From: DASTCC01 sp035711465
GTDB taxonomy: Bacteria; Acidobacteriota; Vicinamibacteria; Vicinamibacterales; SCN-69-37
Reading direction: 5' to 3'
Assembly (NCBI GenBank): GCA_035711465.1
Contig: DASTCC010000473.1
Span: 1 to 5,540, forward strand
Length of the DNA: 5,540 nucleotides
In this document: positions 1 to 5,540 of the stretch, piece by piece
Position numbering within the stretch: position 1 is the first letter of the stretch
Layout: each line of letters opens with the position of its first letter
Position numbers and translations under genes: made by a program
The notes under the pieces: generated by a model
Seen by the model: the letters and a program-made list of their open reading frames with translations, nothing else
What the model was told of the DNA's origin: nothing
Database searches by the model: none

Positions 1-605
1 CAGCCGCCGGCGAGCACGCGCGCCACCGCGGCAGGATAGAGCTGATGCTCGGCGGCGAGACTCCGCGCCGCGAGCGACTCGGCGGTGTCGTGCGCCTCCA
101 CCGGCACTGCCACCTGATCGACGATCGGTCCCGCGTCGAGCTCCGGCGTCACGAAGTGCACGGTCGCGCCAGTCACCTTCACGCCGTGCTCGAACGCCTG
201 GCGCTGCGCATCGACGCCGGGAAACGCCGGCAGCAGCGACGGATGAATGTTGAGCACACCGTTCGGAAATGCCTCGCAGAATGCCGGTCCCAGCAGGCGC
301 ATGAAGCCGGCGAGGCAGACGAGCGACACGCCCCGGGCGCGCAAGGCGTCGACGAGGGCACGATCGTAGGCCTCGCGCGACGGCCATTCACGATGCGGCA
401 TCACGACCGCCTCGGCCCCGATCGCGCGCGCAATCCCGAGCCCCGGCGCGTCGGCACGATTCGATACGACGACGACGATCCGCGCCCGCAGGCGCCCGTC
501 GTCGATCGCCCTCGCCAACGCCTGCAGGTTGCTGCCGCGTCCGGAGATCAGAACGCCGATGAGCGACAGGGGACCTGGTGATAGGGGGACGGAGCCCTTT
601 TCCAC
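1..605 (-). CDS. purN: Phosphoribosylglycinamide formyltransferase PurN (3' end outside window; start inside mobile element)
   Basis: PurN transfers a formyl group from 10-formyltetrahydrofolate to GAR, giving FGAR, the third step of cytoplasmic de novo purine synthesis. Counting from the GTG at 605-603, the frame is open for 201 codons to the left edge. It shows the N-terminal motif SGRGSNLQ (residues 21-28), the folate/active-site stretch from GFMR (100-103) to LNIHPSLLPAFPG (118-130) with N119 and H121, and ELDAGP with D157. The N/H/D spacing equals that of the E. coli triad N106, H108, D144. The stop codon is not visible, but family length suggests only a few residues are missing. The start is odd: between the element edge at 583 and the conserved motif there is no ATG, GTG or TTG in frame. 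The GTG lies in the element's terminal repeat, 8 nt after an AGG, and gives the leader MEKGSVPLSPGPLS. A rare CTG at 569-567 is the alternative. The family call is secure; the start is not. Confidence 0.93.
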   Translation of the reverse strand, partial: MEKGSVPLSPGPLSLIGVLISGRGSNLQALARAIDDGRLRARIVVVVSNRADAPGLGIARAIGAEAVVMPHREWPSREAYDRALVDALRARGVSLVCLAGFMRLLGPAFCEAFPNGVLNIHPSLLPAFPGVDAQRQAFEHGVKVTGATVHFVTPELDAGPIVDQVAVPVEAHDTAESLAARSLAAEHQLYPAAVARVLAGG

Positions 606-607
606 AG
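583..607 (+). repeat. Left terminal inverted repeat (25 bp)
   Basis: The sequence begins AGGGGGACGG and ends TTTTCCACAG. It is the exact reverse complement of 1276-1300. Read on the minus strand in the purN frame it encodes VEKGSVPL and contains the GTG that is the best candidate purN start. Confidence 0.95.
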
Positions 608-611
608 TTTT

Positions 612-633
612 GACCTAAGAAGGGACAGAGGTC
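612..633 (+). repeat. Possible hairpin at left end of element (5-bp stem)
   Basis: GACCT (612-616) can pair with AGGTC (629-633) across a 12-nt loop that holds most of the inner repeat. A 5-bp stem is weak and could be chance. Subterminal hairpins are nevertheless what Y1 transposases of the IS200/IS605 and REP types bind. Confidence 0.35.
622..633 (+). repeat. Inner inverted repeat, left copy (12 bp)
   Basis: GGGACAGAGGTC is the exact reverse complement of 1250-1261. Both copies are separated from the terminal repeats by 14 nt, and that spacer is not conserved between the ends (3 of 14 matches). The symmetry suggests a second transposase-recognition block. Confidence 0.85.
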
Positions 634-643
634 GGCAAGATCG

Positions 644-656
644 GCTGGGCACCAGC
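644..656 (+). repeat. Hairpin GCTGG-GCA-CCAGC upstream of the transposase gene
   Basis: This is a perfect 5-bp stem with a 3-nt loop, 24 nt before the transposase ATG. It could be a single-strand recognition hairpin at the left end, or it could form in the transposase mRNA leader and restrain its translation as in some IS200 elements. No equivalent was seen at the right end, so its role is unproven. Confidence 0.45.
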
Positions 657-670
657 GTTGCTAATGGGCG

Positions 671-675
671 GGAGG
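671..675 (+). promoter_or_regulatory. Shine-Dalgarno GGAGG for the transposase gene
   Basis: GGAGG lies 5 nt before the ATG at 681. This is good spacing and the reason for choosing that start. No convincing -10/-35 promoter was recognised in the roughly 75 bp between the terminal repeat and the gene. Confidence 0.75.
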
Positions 676-680
676 CCCTG

Positions 681-1574
681 ATGCCACGTCGACCCCGATC
701 GAAATCTGGCGGAACCTACTTTCACGCCGTCAACCGAAGCATTCGAAGAGCACCACTGTTCGCACGCAGCAGCGACTATCGCGCGTTTCTTCAAGTACTT
801 GCCGAGGGGGTGCAACGGTATCCGATGCACGTCCTGAGTTTTTGTGTCCTGTCCAACCACTGGCATCTGGTAGTCGGGCCGACGGGAACGACAGTTCTCT
901 CCGCGTTCATGCAGTGGGTAACTGCTACCCACGCGATCCGCTGGCACCGCCATCGAAAGTCGGTTGGCCAAGGGCCGGTCTATCAAGGGCGGTTTCGCTC
1001 TGAGGTCATCGACTCTGCCGCCGATCTCGTGAAGGTGTGTCGCTACGTCGAGCGCAACGCGCTCACGGCCGGTCTGGTGCGCCAGGCGCAGGATTGGCCA
1101 TGGGGAAGCCTGTACGAGCGAAGTCTCTCTTCGCCCCGCCTGCCACTCGTCTCGGCTCCTTTCCTGAGTTCCGAGGCCTGGACGGGCTATGTCAACGCGG
1201 CCTTCACAGCCAAAGAGATCGCAGCCAGACCAGCAGGCCTCATCGGTCGGACCTCTGTCCCCAAGAACGCGCGATCTGTGGAAAAGGGCTCCGTCCCCCT
1301 CGGCGACGCCGTCCCCCTCGTCGGCCCCCTCGACGGCACGTTCGACGCCAGCGATCCGATCGAGCTCGATCTACACGACCTCGCCGAGGATCCAGGCCTG
1401 CTCGTCCGACGCCCGGAGCAACCCGACGACGCTGTCGGCGTCCGCCGGCGAGACGACCGCGATCAGGCCGACGCCCATGTTGAAGGCGCGAAACATCTCC
1501 CGTTCGTCAAGCCCGCCCGCCTGCTGAAGCCACGCGAACAGCGCCGGCACCGTCCAACTGCGGCGATCAAGTGA
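681..1574 (+). CDS. Y1-type HUH transposase (REP-associated tyrosine transposase family), reading out of the element
   Basis: This is a single-strand DNA transposase of the Y1 HUH superfamily (Transposase_17/IS200-like fold), which nicks and rejoins element ends through a 5'-phosphotyrosine. It shows an N-terminal core with GGTYFHAVNRS (residues 10-20), the metal-binding HUH motif as NHWHLVV (H60, H62), YQGRFRSEVI (101-110), and CRYVERNALTAGLV (120-133) followed by DWPWGSLYE (138-146). By alignment from memory with E. coli RayT, where Y115 lies in DYIYINPVKHG, Y122 is the likely nucleophile. The domain is intact, so activity is plausible. The family-like part fades after about residue 180. 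The frame has no stop inside the element: it crosses the right repeat at residues 199-206 and continues about 90 residues antisense to the end of purM, so the true product is a chimera of 297 residues. It faces the operon head-on. Its GC is lower than that of its neighbours. Confidence 0.88.
   Translation: MPRRPRSKSGGTYFHAVNRSIRRAPLFARSSDYRAFLQVLAEGVQRYPMHVLSFCVLSNHWHLVVGPTGTTVLSAFMQWVTATHAIRWHRHRKSVGQGPVYQGRFRSEVIDSAADLVKVCRYVERNALTAGLVRQAQDWPWGSLYERSLSSPRLPLVSAPFLSSEAWTGYVNAAFTAKEIAARPAGLIGRTSVPKNARSVEKGSVPLGDAVPLVGPLDGTFDASDPIELDLHDLAEDPGLLVRRPEQPDDAVGVRRRDDRDQADAHVEGAKHLPFVKPARLLKPREQRRHRPTAAIK
1250..1261 (-). repeat. Inner inverted repeat, right copy (12 bp)
   Basis: GACCTCTGTCCC mirrors 622-633 at the same 39-nt offset from the element end. 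It lies within the transposase reading frame, near codons 190-194. Confidence 0.85.
1276..1300 (-). repeat. Right terminal inverted repeat (25 bp)
   Basis: This is the exact reverse complement of 583-607. The transposase frame runs through it without a stop, reading VEKGSVPL, the same peptide that the left copy gives in the purN frame on the other strand. Confidence 0.95.
1295..1332 (+). repeat. Three direct copies of CCCCCTCG at the right element edge
   Basis: The 8-mer occurs at 1295-1302, 1313-1320 and 1325-1332. The first spans the end of the right terminal repeat and its first two flanking bases. The first two copies share a longer CCGTCCCCCTCG. The flank therefore already resembles the element tip, which could mark a target preference or a remnant of an earlier end. 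GC-rich low-complexity coincidence is also possible. Confidence 0.6.
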
Positions 1575-2372
1575 GTACGATCGTCCTTCCGGCAGCGTGC
1601 GCGGCAGGTTCTCGGTGATCCCGCCGCCCGTGATATGCGCCATCCCTTTGATGACACCACGGTCCAGCAGCGGCGCGATCGCCGGCAGATACGATCGGTG
1701 CGGGCGCATCAGCGCTTCGCCAACCGTCGCGCCGATCTCGGCGACGCGATCGTGCACTCTCAGATCGAGCACGTCGAACGCGATCTTTCGCGCGAGGGAG
1801 TATCCGTTGGTGTGCAGCCCGGACGACGGCAGCGCAACCAGCACGTCGCCGGCGACGATCGACTTGCCGTCGACGATCCGCGCGCGTTCGACCTCGCCGA
1901 CGATGAACCCGGCGACGTCGTATTCGCCCTCGGCGTAGAAGCCGGGCATCTCGGCGGTCTCGCCGCCGAGCAGCGCGCAGCCGTTGTCGCGGCAGGCCGA
2001 CGCCAGGCCGCGGACGATCTGCTCGGCGACGTCGGGCGAGAGCCGCCCGGTCGCGAGGTAGTCGAGAAAGAACAGCGGCCGCGCCCCCTGCACGAGGATG
2101 TCGTTGACGCAGTGGTTCACGAGATCGACGCCAATCGTGTCGTGGATCCCGGTCATGAACGCGAGCTTGAGCTTGGTGCCGACGCCGTCCGCGCTCGCCA
2201 CCAGGACCCGATTCGACGCGCCGCCGTCGAGGGCGAACAGGCCGCCGAACGATCCGACGCCGGAAAGCACGCCGGCCGTGTAGGTGCCTTTGGCCAGCGC
2301 CTTGATGCGCCGCACCGTCTCGTTGCCGGCGTCGATGTCGACGCCAGCCTGGCGGTAGTCCACTCCGGCCAT
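1371..2372 (-). CDS. purM: Phosphoribosylformylglycinamidine cyclo-ligase (AIR synthetase) PurM
   Basis: PurM closes the imidazole ring: FGAM plus ATP gives AIR, the fifth step of the pathway, in the cytoplasm. The 333-residue product shows the signature blocks in order: YRQAGVDIDAGNETVRRIK (6-24), the ATP-binding SADGVGTKLKLA (60-71), CVNDILVQGARPLFFLDYLA (88-107), LLGGETAEMPGFY (134-146), SSGLHTNGYSLAR (183-195), HITGGGITENLPR (246-258) and FNMGVG (297-302). The length is close to the usual 340-350. It ends right after ILGEVV with a TAG, a few residues earlier than many homologues. The ATG overlaps the stop of the upstream HEAT gene by one base (TGATG), and a GGAG at 2381-2378 lies 5 nt before it, so coupled translation is likely. 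It belongs to the PurM/PurL/HypE/SelD ATP-binding superfamily, but its motifs are clearly those of PurM. Confidence 0.98.
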   Translation of the reverse strand: MAGVDYRQAGVDIDAGNETVRRIKALAKGTYTAGVLSGVGSFGGLFALDGGASNRVLVASADGVGTKLKLAFMTGIHDTIGVDLVNHCVNDILVQGARPLFFLDYLATGRLSPDVAEQIVRGLASACRDNGCALLGGETAEMPGFYAEGEYDVAGFIVGEVERARIVDGKSIVAGDVLVALPSSGLHTNGYSLARKIAFDVLDLRVHDRVAEIGATVGEALMRPHRSYLPAIAPLLDRGVIKGMAHITGGGITENLPRTLPEGRSYSLDRRSWTVPALFAWLQQAGGLDEREMFRAFNMGVGLIAVVSPADADSVVGLLRASDEQAWILGEVV

Positions 2373-3562
2373 CAGAACTCCAGCTGGCGAATGAGCGTCT
2401 CGGCGACCCGGCGCTCGGACGATCCTTCGGCGGCCGCCCAGTACGCCCGCCGCACGAACACGTAGAAGCGCTCTTCCTCGTAATCCTCGTTGAGCTGATC
2501 GAAGGCGTCGCGCAGCAGCGCGATCGCCGGGTCGAGATTGGGCCGGCTGACCAGCACCTTCAGCAGCATCGCCGGGTTGCGCATCGCGATCAGGCCGACG
2601 GCAAGGGCGATCGGCTCACGCGCATCCTCGCTCGCCGTCGCGCCCCGCTCGAGCATCACGGTCAGCGCCTCCTCGCGGCCGCGGCTCGCCAGCATGCCGA
2701 GGCCGTGCACCGCGCCGCGCAGCACCTCGACCTGATCTTCGACCGTGAGCCCGTAGTCGAGCGCCTGGACCAGGTACTTCATGTGCGCGTCGCAGTTGCG
2801 TCCGAGCAGGCAGATCGCGGCCGAGACCGTCGGCTGCACGAACCGCGGCGCCGTCTTCTGCAGCCCGATCACCGTTTCGAGCGAGGTCGGGTCGCCGATC
2901 ATGCCGAGCGCCGTGATCGCGTCGTCCTGCAGCGGCCCTTCGAGCTTGGCAACCGCCGAAATCGAGTCCAGCGCGTAGCGGCCGTTGAAATCGCCAAGCG
3001 CCTGGATGACGCTGCCGCGGAAGAAGTCCGCGCCCTGCATCACCAGCGGCACGAGCGCGGCCCGGGCGCGCGGATCGTCGCCCTGCGCGGCCAGCGCGCG
3101 CGTAATCGCCGGTCGCACGAACTCGGAGCGCTCGACCTTCAACGCCTCGACGAGCGTCGGAATGACAGCCGGATCCGGATGGTGCTCGTACCACCCTGCC
3201 GCCACCGTGCGGAGTCGATCGTTGCGGTCGCTCAGCGCGAATCTGATCAGTTCTCTCGCCGCGGTGTCGCCGAGACCGGCCAGCAGGACGAGCGCCTTGA
3301 AGCGGACGTACTCGTCCTTGTGGCCGCGCACGGCCTTCGAAAGCTCGGCGATGGCGAGATCGGCAGGCGCGCGTCGGACCGTCCGCGCGGCTTCCGTCCG
3401 GATCGGAAAGTCGAAGTTGCCGAGCTGATCGATCGCCGCCGTCAGCTTCTCCGGCGTGACCGGTTCCGCCGGCTTCTGCGCCGCCGGCGCGCCCGTCTGA
3501 GCGAGGGGTGCGACGATGACACAGGTCGCGAGCGCGGCAGCGAGCGAGAGTCTGCGGATCAT
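2372..3562 (-). CDS. Exported HEAT-repeat protein encoded within the pur operon
   Basis: The 396-residue product has a typical Sec signal peptide: MIRR, then a hydrophobic stretch LSLAAALATCVIVAPLA (5-21), with likely cleavage around residues 21-29 and a Pro/Ala-rich linker. C14 is a poor lipobox (Thr at -1, hydrophobic residues after it), so a lipoprotein is less likely. From about residue 38 to the end it is built of helical pairs of HEAT/armadillo character, for example DEYVRFKALVLLAGLGD (83-99), IPTLVEALKVERSEFVRPAI (134-153) and LQDDAITALGMIGDP (211-225). C251 and C257 might form a disulfide. Such scaffolds bind proteins; no catalytic motif was seen and the function is unknown. The start at 3562 is chosen because its ATGA overlaps the purF stop by 4 nt and because it yields the signal peptide; a frame-extended start at 3823 would lie deep inside purF and bury that signal. 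No clear Shine-Dalgarno precedes the start, so translation is probably coupled to purF. Confidence 0.88.
   Translation of the reverse strand: MIRRLSLAAALATCVIVAPLAQTGAPAAQKPAEPVTPEKLTAAIDQLGNFDFPIRTEAARTVRRAPADLAIAELSKAVRGHKDEYVRFKALVLLAGLGDTAARELIRFALSDRNDRLRTVAAGWYEHHPDPAVIPTLVEALKVERSEFVRPAITRALAAQGDDPRARAALVPLVMQGADFFRGSVIQALGDFNGRYALDSISAVAKLEGPLQDDAITALGMIGDPTSLETVIGLQKTAPRFVQPTVSAAICLLGRNCDAHMKYLVQALDYGLTVEDQVEVLRGAVHGLGMLASRGREEALTVMLERGATASEDAREPIALAVGLIAMRNPAMLLKVLVSRPNLDPAIALLRDAFDQLNEDYEEERFYVFVRRAYWAAAEGSSERRVAETLIRQLEF
2378..2381 (-). promoter_or_regulatory. Ribosome binding site GGAG for purM inside the HEAT gene
   Basis: On the minus strand GGAG stands 5 nt before the purM ATG and within the last codons of the upstream gene. 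It supports the ATG at 2372 and shows that purM can be initiated directly as well as by coupling through TGATG. Confidence 0.65.
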
Positions 3563-4962
3563 TTGGTCAGTTTGAGGGCGAGCTGCAGATAGGCAGCTTC
3601 GCTCTGAGGAAAGGCGACCGGATACTGGCCCGTGTAGCACGACGTGCAGTACGACCCGCGCGACGAGCCGACGCCGCTCAACAGCCCCTCGATGCTGAGG
3701 TAGCCGAGCGAATCGGCGCCGATATAGCGGCGAATCTCTTCGATCGAATGCGTCGCGGCGATGAGCTCGGATCGCCGCGGCGTGTCGACGCCGTAGAAGC
3801 ACGGCGAAATCGTCGGCGGACAACTGATGCGCATGTGCACTTCGCTCGCGCCTGCCGCGCGCACCATCTTGACGATCTTGCGGCTGGTCGTGCCGCGAAC
3901 GATCGAGTCGTCGACGAGCACGACACGGCGGCCGTTGAGGATGCTCTTCACCGGGTTGAGCTTGACGCGCACGCCGAAGTGGCGAATCGACTGATGCGGC
4001 TCGATGAACGTCCGGCCGACGTAGTGATTGCGGATGAGCCCCATCTGCAGGGGCAGCCCGGACGCCTCGGAGAAGCCGGTCGCCGCGCAGACGCCGGAGT
4101 CGGGGATCGGCACGATCACATCGGCCTCGGCCGGCTGTTCGCGCGCCAGGACGCGGCCGAACTCGGTGCGCACCTCGTTGACGCTCTTGCCGAACACGTA
4201 CGAATCAGGCCGCGCGAAGTACACGTGCTCGAAGATGCAATGCGCGCGCGTCGACGGCGGGAACGGGCGCAGCGACTTCGTTCCCTCCGGACCGACGATG
4301 AACATCTCTCCCGGCTCGATGTCGCGCACCCACTCCGCATCGATCAGGTCGAGGGCGCACGTCTCGGAACAGGCGATGTACGCATCGCCGAGCCGGCCGA
4401 CCGTGAGCGGCCGGAAGCCGTGCGGATCGCGGACGGCAATCAGCCGGTCCTTGGTCAGCATCACCAGCGAGAACGCGCCCTGCGCCTGCGAGATCGACTC
4501 GACCAGCGCGTCTTCGATCGACGCCGCGCGCGAGCGCGCGTAGAGGTGCAGCAGCACCTCGGTGTCGCTGGTGGTCTGGAAGATCGACCCCTGCCGGACG
4601 AGCTGCTCGCGCAGTTCCTGCGCGTTCACCAGGTTGCCGTTGTGACAGATCGCGATCTCGCCGTGGGCGCAGTCGATGAGGATCGGCTGAGCGTTCTTGA
4701 GCCCGCTTTCGCCGGCGGTCGAGTAGCGCACGTGACCGACGGCGCTGGTGCCGGCCAGCCGCGCGAAGGTGTCTTCGTCGAAGCTGTCGGCGACGTAGCC
4801 CATGCTCTTGTGGATCTGCAGCCGCGCGCCGTCCGACGTCGCAATGCCGCAGCTCTCCTGCCCGCGATGCTGCAGCGCGTAGAGCCCGAGATAGGCGAGG
4901 TTGGCCGCTTCCGAGTGGCCGTAGATACCGAAGATGCCGCACTCTTCGCGAAACTTGTCCAT
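3559..4962 (-). CDS. purF: Amidophosphoribosyltransferase PurF (B. subtilis type, with propeptide and Fe-S ligand cysteines)
   Basis: PurF makes 5-phosphoribosylamine from PRPP and glutamine, the committed first step of purine synthesis, and is normally feedback-inhibited by purine nucleotides. The 467-residue product begins with a 7-residue propeptide before C8 (EECGIFGIYGH), which after processing is the N-terminal nucleophile of the class II glutaminase domain. The glutaminase part also shows LQHRGQESCGI (30-40), GHVRYST (76-82) and CHNGNLVN (106-113). The phosphoribosyltransferase part has the PRPP loop VVLVDDSIVRGTTSRKIV (347-364). Cysteines C242 (HCIFEHVYFARPDS), C388 (SPCFYGVDTP), C439 and C442 (YCTSCYTGQYP) match the four [4Fe-4S] ligands of the B. 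subtilis enzyme, so an oxygen-sensitive cluster is expected. Nothing appears missing. The ATG lies 7 nt after the purL stop, preceded by a weak GAGTGAG. Confidence 0.98.
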   Translation of the reverse strand: MDKFREECGIFGIYGHSEAANLAYLGLYALQHRGQESCGIATSDGARLQIHKSMGYVADSFDEDTFARLAGTSAVGHVRYSTAGESGLKNAQPILIDCAHGEIAICHNGNLVNAQELREQLVRQGSIFQTTSDTEVLLHLYARSRAASIEDALVESISQAQGAFSLVMLTKDRLIAVRDPHGFRPLTVGRLGDAYIACSETCALDLIDAEWVRDIEPGEMFIVGPEGTKSLRPFPPSTRAHCIFEHVYFARPDSYVFGKSVNEVRTEFGRVLAREQPAEADVIVPIPDSGVCAATGFSEASGLPLQMGLIRNHYVGRTFIEPHQSIRHFGVRVKLNPVKSILNGRRVVLVDDSIVRGTTSRKIVKMVRAAGASEVHMRISCPPTISPCFYGVDTPRRSELIAATHSIEEIRRYIGADSLGYLSIEGLLSGVGSSRGSYCTSCYTGQYPVAFPQSEAAYLQLALKLTK

Positions 4963-4969
4963 CGGATGC

Positions 4970-5540
4970 TCACTCGACGCGGCTGGTCAGCCGCGTCGCC
5001 AGACTGGTTCGCCAAACGGTCTCGGCGTCGGCGACCGCACAGTCGATCACCAGATCGCCATCGAGCGCGATGCGCAGCCGCGCACCTCCGGTCGTGCCAA
5101 TCGCCGCCGCGGGGATTCCAGCCGCCTTCGCCGCTTCGAGCACGCGCGCGGTGGACGCGGGATCGGCGCTGACAATCACGCGCGTCGCCGATTCGCCGAA
5201 CAGCGTCGCCGCGACCCGGTCGACGCCGCCGTCGTCCGTCGGAAACGCGATGTTCACGTCGGCGCCGATGCCGCCGTTCTCGAAGCAGCACTCGGCCAGC
5301 GTCGCGGCAACGCCGCCCTCGGCACAATCGTGCGCGGATCGAATGAGGTCGGCCGCGGCGAGCTCGACCAGCAGCCGGTGCAGCGCTCGCTCGCGCGCCA
5401 GATCGAGCGCCGGTGGCACACCTCGTACGATGCCGTGAATCGTCTTCAGATACTCGCTCCCGCCGAGCTCGCCGCGTCCCTCGCCGAAGAGCACGACGTC
5501 GAGGCCGGCGGCCGGAAACGGGCGCATCCGCACCGACGCC
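4970..5540 (-). CDS. purL: Phosphoribosylformylglycinamidine synthase subunit PurL, C-terminal part (5' end outside window)
   Basis: PurL converts FGAR to FGAM with ATP and ammonia, the fourth step of the pathway. Only the last 189 residues are visible, with the frame open through the right edge. They hold the late motifs FGEGRGELGGSEYLK near the start of the visible part, SAHDCAEGGVAATLAECCFE (the family's SAHDxSEGGL block, here with Cys-Ala), and a C-terminal domain ending in RLTSRVE. The chain stops after the second synthetase half without a fused glutaminase domain, so this is the small PurL that works with separate PurQ and PurS, probably encoded just upstream outside the window. A GTG near the right edge (5533) is not a real start, because conserved family sequence is expected before it. 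It is the first gene in the visible part of the operon. Confidence 0.95.
   Translation of the reverse strand, partial: ASVRMRPFPAAGLDVVLFGEGRGELGGSEYLKTIHGIVRGVPPALDLARERALHRLLVELAAADLIRSAHDCAEGGVAATLAECCFENGGIGADVNIAFPTDDGGVDRVAATLFGESATRVIVSADPASTARVLEAAKAAGIPAAAIGTTGGARLRIALDGDLVIDCAVADAETVWRTSLATRLTSRVE

Larger units (their letters stand above)
583..1300 (+). mobile_element. 718-bp element with 25-bp terminal inverted repeats and a Y1 (IS200/REP-type) transposase
   Basis: The element is bounded by perfect 25-bp inverted repeats (583-607 and 1276-1300), with a second symmetric 12-bp pair (622-633 and 1250-1261) at the same 39-nt distance from each end. It holds one transposase gene reading in the + direction. 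It lies between purM and purN of an otherwise tightly packed operon. Its interior looks visibly less GC-rich than the flanking pur genes, which suggests transfer from elsewhere. No target-site duplication is evident; this fits single-strand Y1 HUH transposition, which makes none. The repeats are longer and more perfect than the short subterminal hairpins of classical IS200/IS605 ends, so it may be a REP-associated (RAYT-like) element. Exact outer boundaries are inferred from where repeat identity stops (582 T against the complement of 1301 C). Confidence 0.85.

Noticed and set aside
45..581. Open frame of 178 codons on the + strand at the left edge
   Set aside because: It is antisense to purN, whose motifs and catalytic triad spacing are clear.
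583..1300. CRISPR array or tRNA/rRNA gene in the purM-purN gap
   Set aside because: There are no regularly spaced direct repeats and no tRNA-like cloverleaf; the gap is explained by the transposase element.
2373..2391. Possible lipoprotein or programmed frameshift at the HEAT-purM junction
   Set aside because: The TGATG overlap with a GGAG at 5 nt is an ordinary coupled start; no slippery heptamer was seen.
1635..2465. Open frame of 276 codons on the + strand opposite purM
   Set aside because: purM is certain on the minus strand; this frame has no domain and arises from codon bias.
2705..3592. Open frame of 295 codons on the + strand opposite the HEAT gene
   Set aside because: Low-complexity Arg/Glu/Ala translation with no motif or ribosome binding site; a mirror of the real gene on the other strand.
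3563..3823. An upstream ATG that would extend the HEAT protein by 87 residues
   Set aside because: The extension lies inside purF in another frame, is Arg-rich, and would bury the signal peptide. The ATGA overlap at 3559-3562 gives a far better start.
3748..5172. A long open frame of 474 codons on the + strand opposite purF and the end of purL
   Set aside because: It is antisense to unmistakable purF and purL. Its translation is Arg/Asp/Ala-rich with no recognisable domain, as expected for the complementary strand of high-GC coding DNA.

Overview
The window is high-GC bacterial DNA carrying the downstream part of a de novo purine biosynthesis operon, transcribed right to left. In transcription order it holds the C-terminal end of purL (entering at the right edge), complete purF, a complete gene for an exported HEAT-repeat protein, complete purM, and purN (running off the left edge). 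The order purL-purF-purM-purN and the PurF type (short propeptide, four cysteines placed like the [4Fe-4S] ligands of the Bacillus subtilis enzyme) match the Gram-positive-style pur cluster, which is also found in other phyla. The high GC, the IS200/REP-type transposase with its GGGGACGG-type ends, and the exported HEAT protein fit Acidobacteriota or a related soil lineage. That assignment is an inference and not secure.

Positions 5540-1371 are very tightly packed: purL stop to purF start is 7 nt, purF and the HEAT gene overlap by 4 nt (ATGA), and the HEAT gene and purM overlap by 1 nt (TGATG). PurL, PurF, PurM and PurN catalyse FGAR amidation, PRPP amination, AIR formation and GAR formylation, all cytoplasmic. 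The HEAT protein has a Sec signal peptide, so it should act outside the cytoplasm, yet it is built into the translationally coupled purine unit. No promoter, PurR-type operator, riboswitch or terminator was seen.

Positions 583-1300 are a 718-bp mobile element inserted between purM and purN, with perfect 25-bp terminal inverted repeats and a symmetric inner 12-bp repeat pair. It carries one Y1 HUH transposase gene on the + strand, opposite to the operon. The purN reading frame has no ATG, GTG or TTG between the element edge and its conserved nucleotide-binding motif. The only ordinary in-frame start is a GTG inside the element's left terminal repeat, so the element appears to have replaced or redefined the start of purN. 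The transposase frame has no stop within the element and reads through the right repeat into DNA antisense to purM. These junction effects and the HEAT gene are the most interesting points of the window.
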